From the NCBI GenBank assembly GCA_905250115.1, contig CAJNOI010000007.1, positions 115,049-179,048 of the forward strand: a stretch of 64,000 nt of DNA, in the 5' to 3' direction. Position numbers and translations under genes: made by a program. The stretch is from Adineta steineri. Its lineage: Eukaryota; Rotifera; Eurotatoria; Adinetida; Adinetidae. Positions 62,701 through 64,000 of the stretch are shown piece after piece. Position 1 is the stretch's first letter. The number at the start of each line of letters is the position of its first letter. Below the pieces are notes generated by a model, which saw only the letters and a list, made by a program, of their open reading frames with translations, was not told the DNA's origin and searched no databases.

Positions 62701-64000
62701 TAGAGTCATCACTGATCATGTTGAAAATCGATATACACTTAGGTAAAAATATTTTTCATGTTTTATTCGTAATAATGAATAAATTAGTTATTTATTTTAG
62801 TTCGTTAAACAGCAGGTAAATTCGAATATCCATTCTTTCAGTATTTTTATGATACATCTTTTAAATTAAAAGATTTATTAAAGGAAGTACTCTGTTGCAT
62901 ACAGCATGTTCTTTTAATAATTTACCAGCTTTAAAACGTCTTGTAAAATTAAATGTCAATCTCGATGTACGAGATCAACAAGGTAAAACAGCACTTCATC
63001 GTACAAAAGATATAGAAATTATAAAAGTTAGTTTATTTTGTTTTGAATTTTTTTGTTTCATTTGATTGTTTTGTTAAAGTTTCTTCTTGAATCAAATGCT
63101 GATATTAATGTAACAGATTATGATGGTAATACTCCAATACATGTAAAATGTGCTGGTGAACGTAATAAACCTATTGAATTGGATGTTATTCGAGTTTTAC
63201 ATGAATATGGAGCTGAATTAGATAGATGTAATTTAAATGGTGAAACATGTTTTCATCTTGCAGCACGAAATGGACATACAGAAGTTTTACAATTATTATT
63301 TGAACTTGATGAAACAACTATTAGAGAATCTGTTCAAGCAATTGAACAAAAACCAAATCAAGAAAATACATCAATCATCGGATTAGCATTACGATCTGAT
63401 CATTTAGATTCAGCTACTTGGTAAAATACAAACAATATATAAATTTATTTGTTTTTTTAATAAGAATTTTATTCTAAAGGTTACTTGAACATGGATTTAT
63501 GTTCAAACAAAATGAAGCAGATGAATTAATACATGATATTTTAGCAGAAAAAATATTTTCGTATTTTTATTATTTTCTTTTTTTGTAAATAATTAAATAT
63601 TCGTTTTTGTATAGAGGTGAACCAGAACATATTTTACAATTTCTTTGTAAAGAAGGTAATGCGACATTATCAACTATCTATGATGAAGGCAATACGTAAG
63701 ATAATTTTGTTTTTCTAAAAATTTATGTTATATTTGTACTTAGTGCTATTCATTTGGCTGCATCAATGGCATCAACAGAACCATTAAAATTCTTAATTTC
63801 ACTTGACTTTGATCCAGATGTAATTAATCAAGCAAAAGAAACACCATTATTTGTTGCTGCTCGAACAAATAATATAGATACTGCATGTGTGTTAATAGCA
63901 CACGGCATTGATTGTGGAATAAAAAATATTCATGGTAAATTTTTTTATTGATAATTAAATTTGTTAGAACTATTCTTTAATAAAAACCTTTAGGTTGTAC
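59754..64000 (+). CDS. Double CH-domain and ankyrin-repeat protein, 5' part, partial
   Basis: At least 25 exons, from 59754-59998, 60059-60122, 60174-60284, 60336-60449 onward to 63744-63934 and 63994-64000 at the right edge; phases agree. Residues 1-125 form a calponin-homology-like domain (TRIRGFTSWINMRLLPFEKG, and DFLWRLVEQDIWFLWERI). A second CH-like domain follows (FTKLTELSDLRVLCSLINYF, RWSLNLALAIIDDVL), then a coiled-coil part (RRRQFNASQKLRKLDE, DLRSASQWREHVEQ), a middle region with FYRILDGKQEI, and at least seven ankyrin repeats (TALHVACKHNQI, GNTPLFCAAERF, STLLHTACSFNNL, DGNTPIHVKCAG, NGETCFHLAARNGHTEVLQL, GNTAIHLAAS, ETPLFVAARTNN). Exon 62801-62815 is only 15 nt. CH pairs bind actin; ankyrin repeats bind partners. 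I do not recognise a named orthologue. Confidence 0.75.

Noticed and set aside
1..64000. tRNA or rRNA genes, CRISPR arrays, bacterial operons, spliced-leader RNA genes
   Set aside because: I looked by eye for their hallmarks and saw none; a covariance-model search would be needed to exclude small RNAs.

Overview
This is an AT-rich animal (metazoan) nuclear sequence. Genes are broken into many exons by short GT-AG introns, mostly about 45-70 bp, with a few longer ones. Protein sequences are clearly animal (Musashi, FCHO, PACS, HCF, Bicaudal-C, ATRIP, ORMDL, SLC6), with Asn/Gln runs in linkers. Compact introns, tight gene packing and small GC-rich hAT-type MITEs would fit a bdelloid rotifer; that assignment is an inference. 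One scaffold gap of 100 N lies at 6364-6463.

Layout. 1-10.4 kb: an FCHO-type F-BAR endocytic gene (minus, runs off the left edge) is head to head with a PACS sorting-adaptor gene (plus). The long PACS intron contains the start of a minus-strand metzincin-like protease, cut by the gap. A lysosomal-type acid phosphatase follows. 12.8-25.1 kb: a Musashi RNA-binding gene (minus) with a 13-exon main form and three further candidate first exons. Two single-exon two-TM protein genes sit on the opposite strand inside it. 26.4-28.5 kb: a secreted Ly6-like cysteine-rich protein and ORMDL. 29.6-30.1 kb: a broken GPCR fragment. 31.3-38.3 kb: a divergent cyclin convergent with ATRIP, and ATRIP divergent from an SLC6 transporter. 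38.3-40.2 kb: a neuropeptide-like precursor (minus) with three interchangeable last exons, each adding a different peptide after a dibasic KR. 41-45.4 kb: a lactate-dehydrogenase-like gene with altered active-site residues, divergent from an Ig-like single-pass membrane protein. 45.6-49.1 kb: Bicaudal-C (KH + SAM). 51.2-53.8 kb: a C-type lectin domain joined to five membrane spans. 54.4-58.7 kb: host cell factor (Kelch + FnIII) with a Taspase1-like site instead of vertebrate-type HCF repeats. 59.75-64 kb: the 5' part of a two-CH-domain plus ankyrin-repeat protein, running off the right edge.

The genes do not form one pathway. Several neighbours share intergenic promoters (FCHO/PACS, ATRIP/SLC6, LDH-like/Ig-like). 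Three well-bounded MITEs lie in introns: one Tc1/mariner-like with TA duplication, and two hAT-like with 8-bp duplications. The assembly gap is bordered by what looks like a fourth. The most novel-looking item is the neuropeptide-like gene with alternative terminal exons. Exon coordinates were derived by hand from GT-AG sites and reading-frame phase; most spliced frames close exactly, and exceptions are stated.
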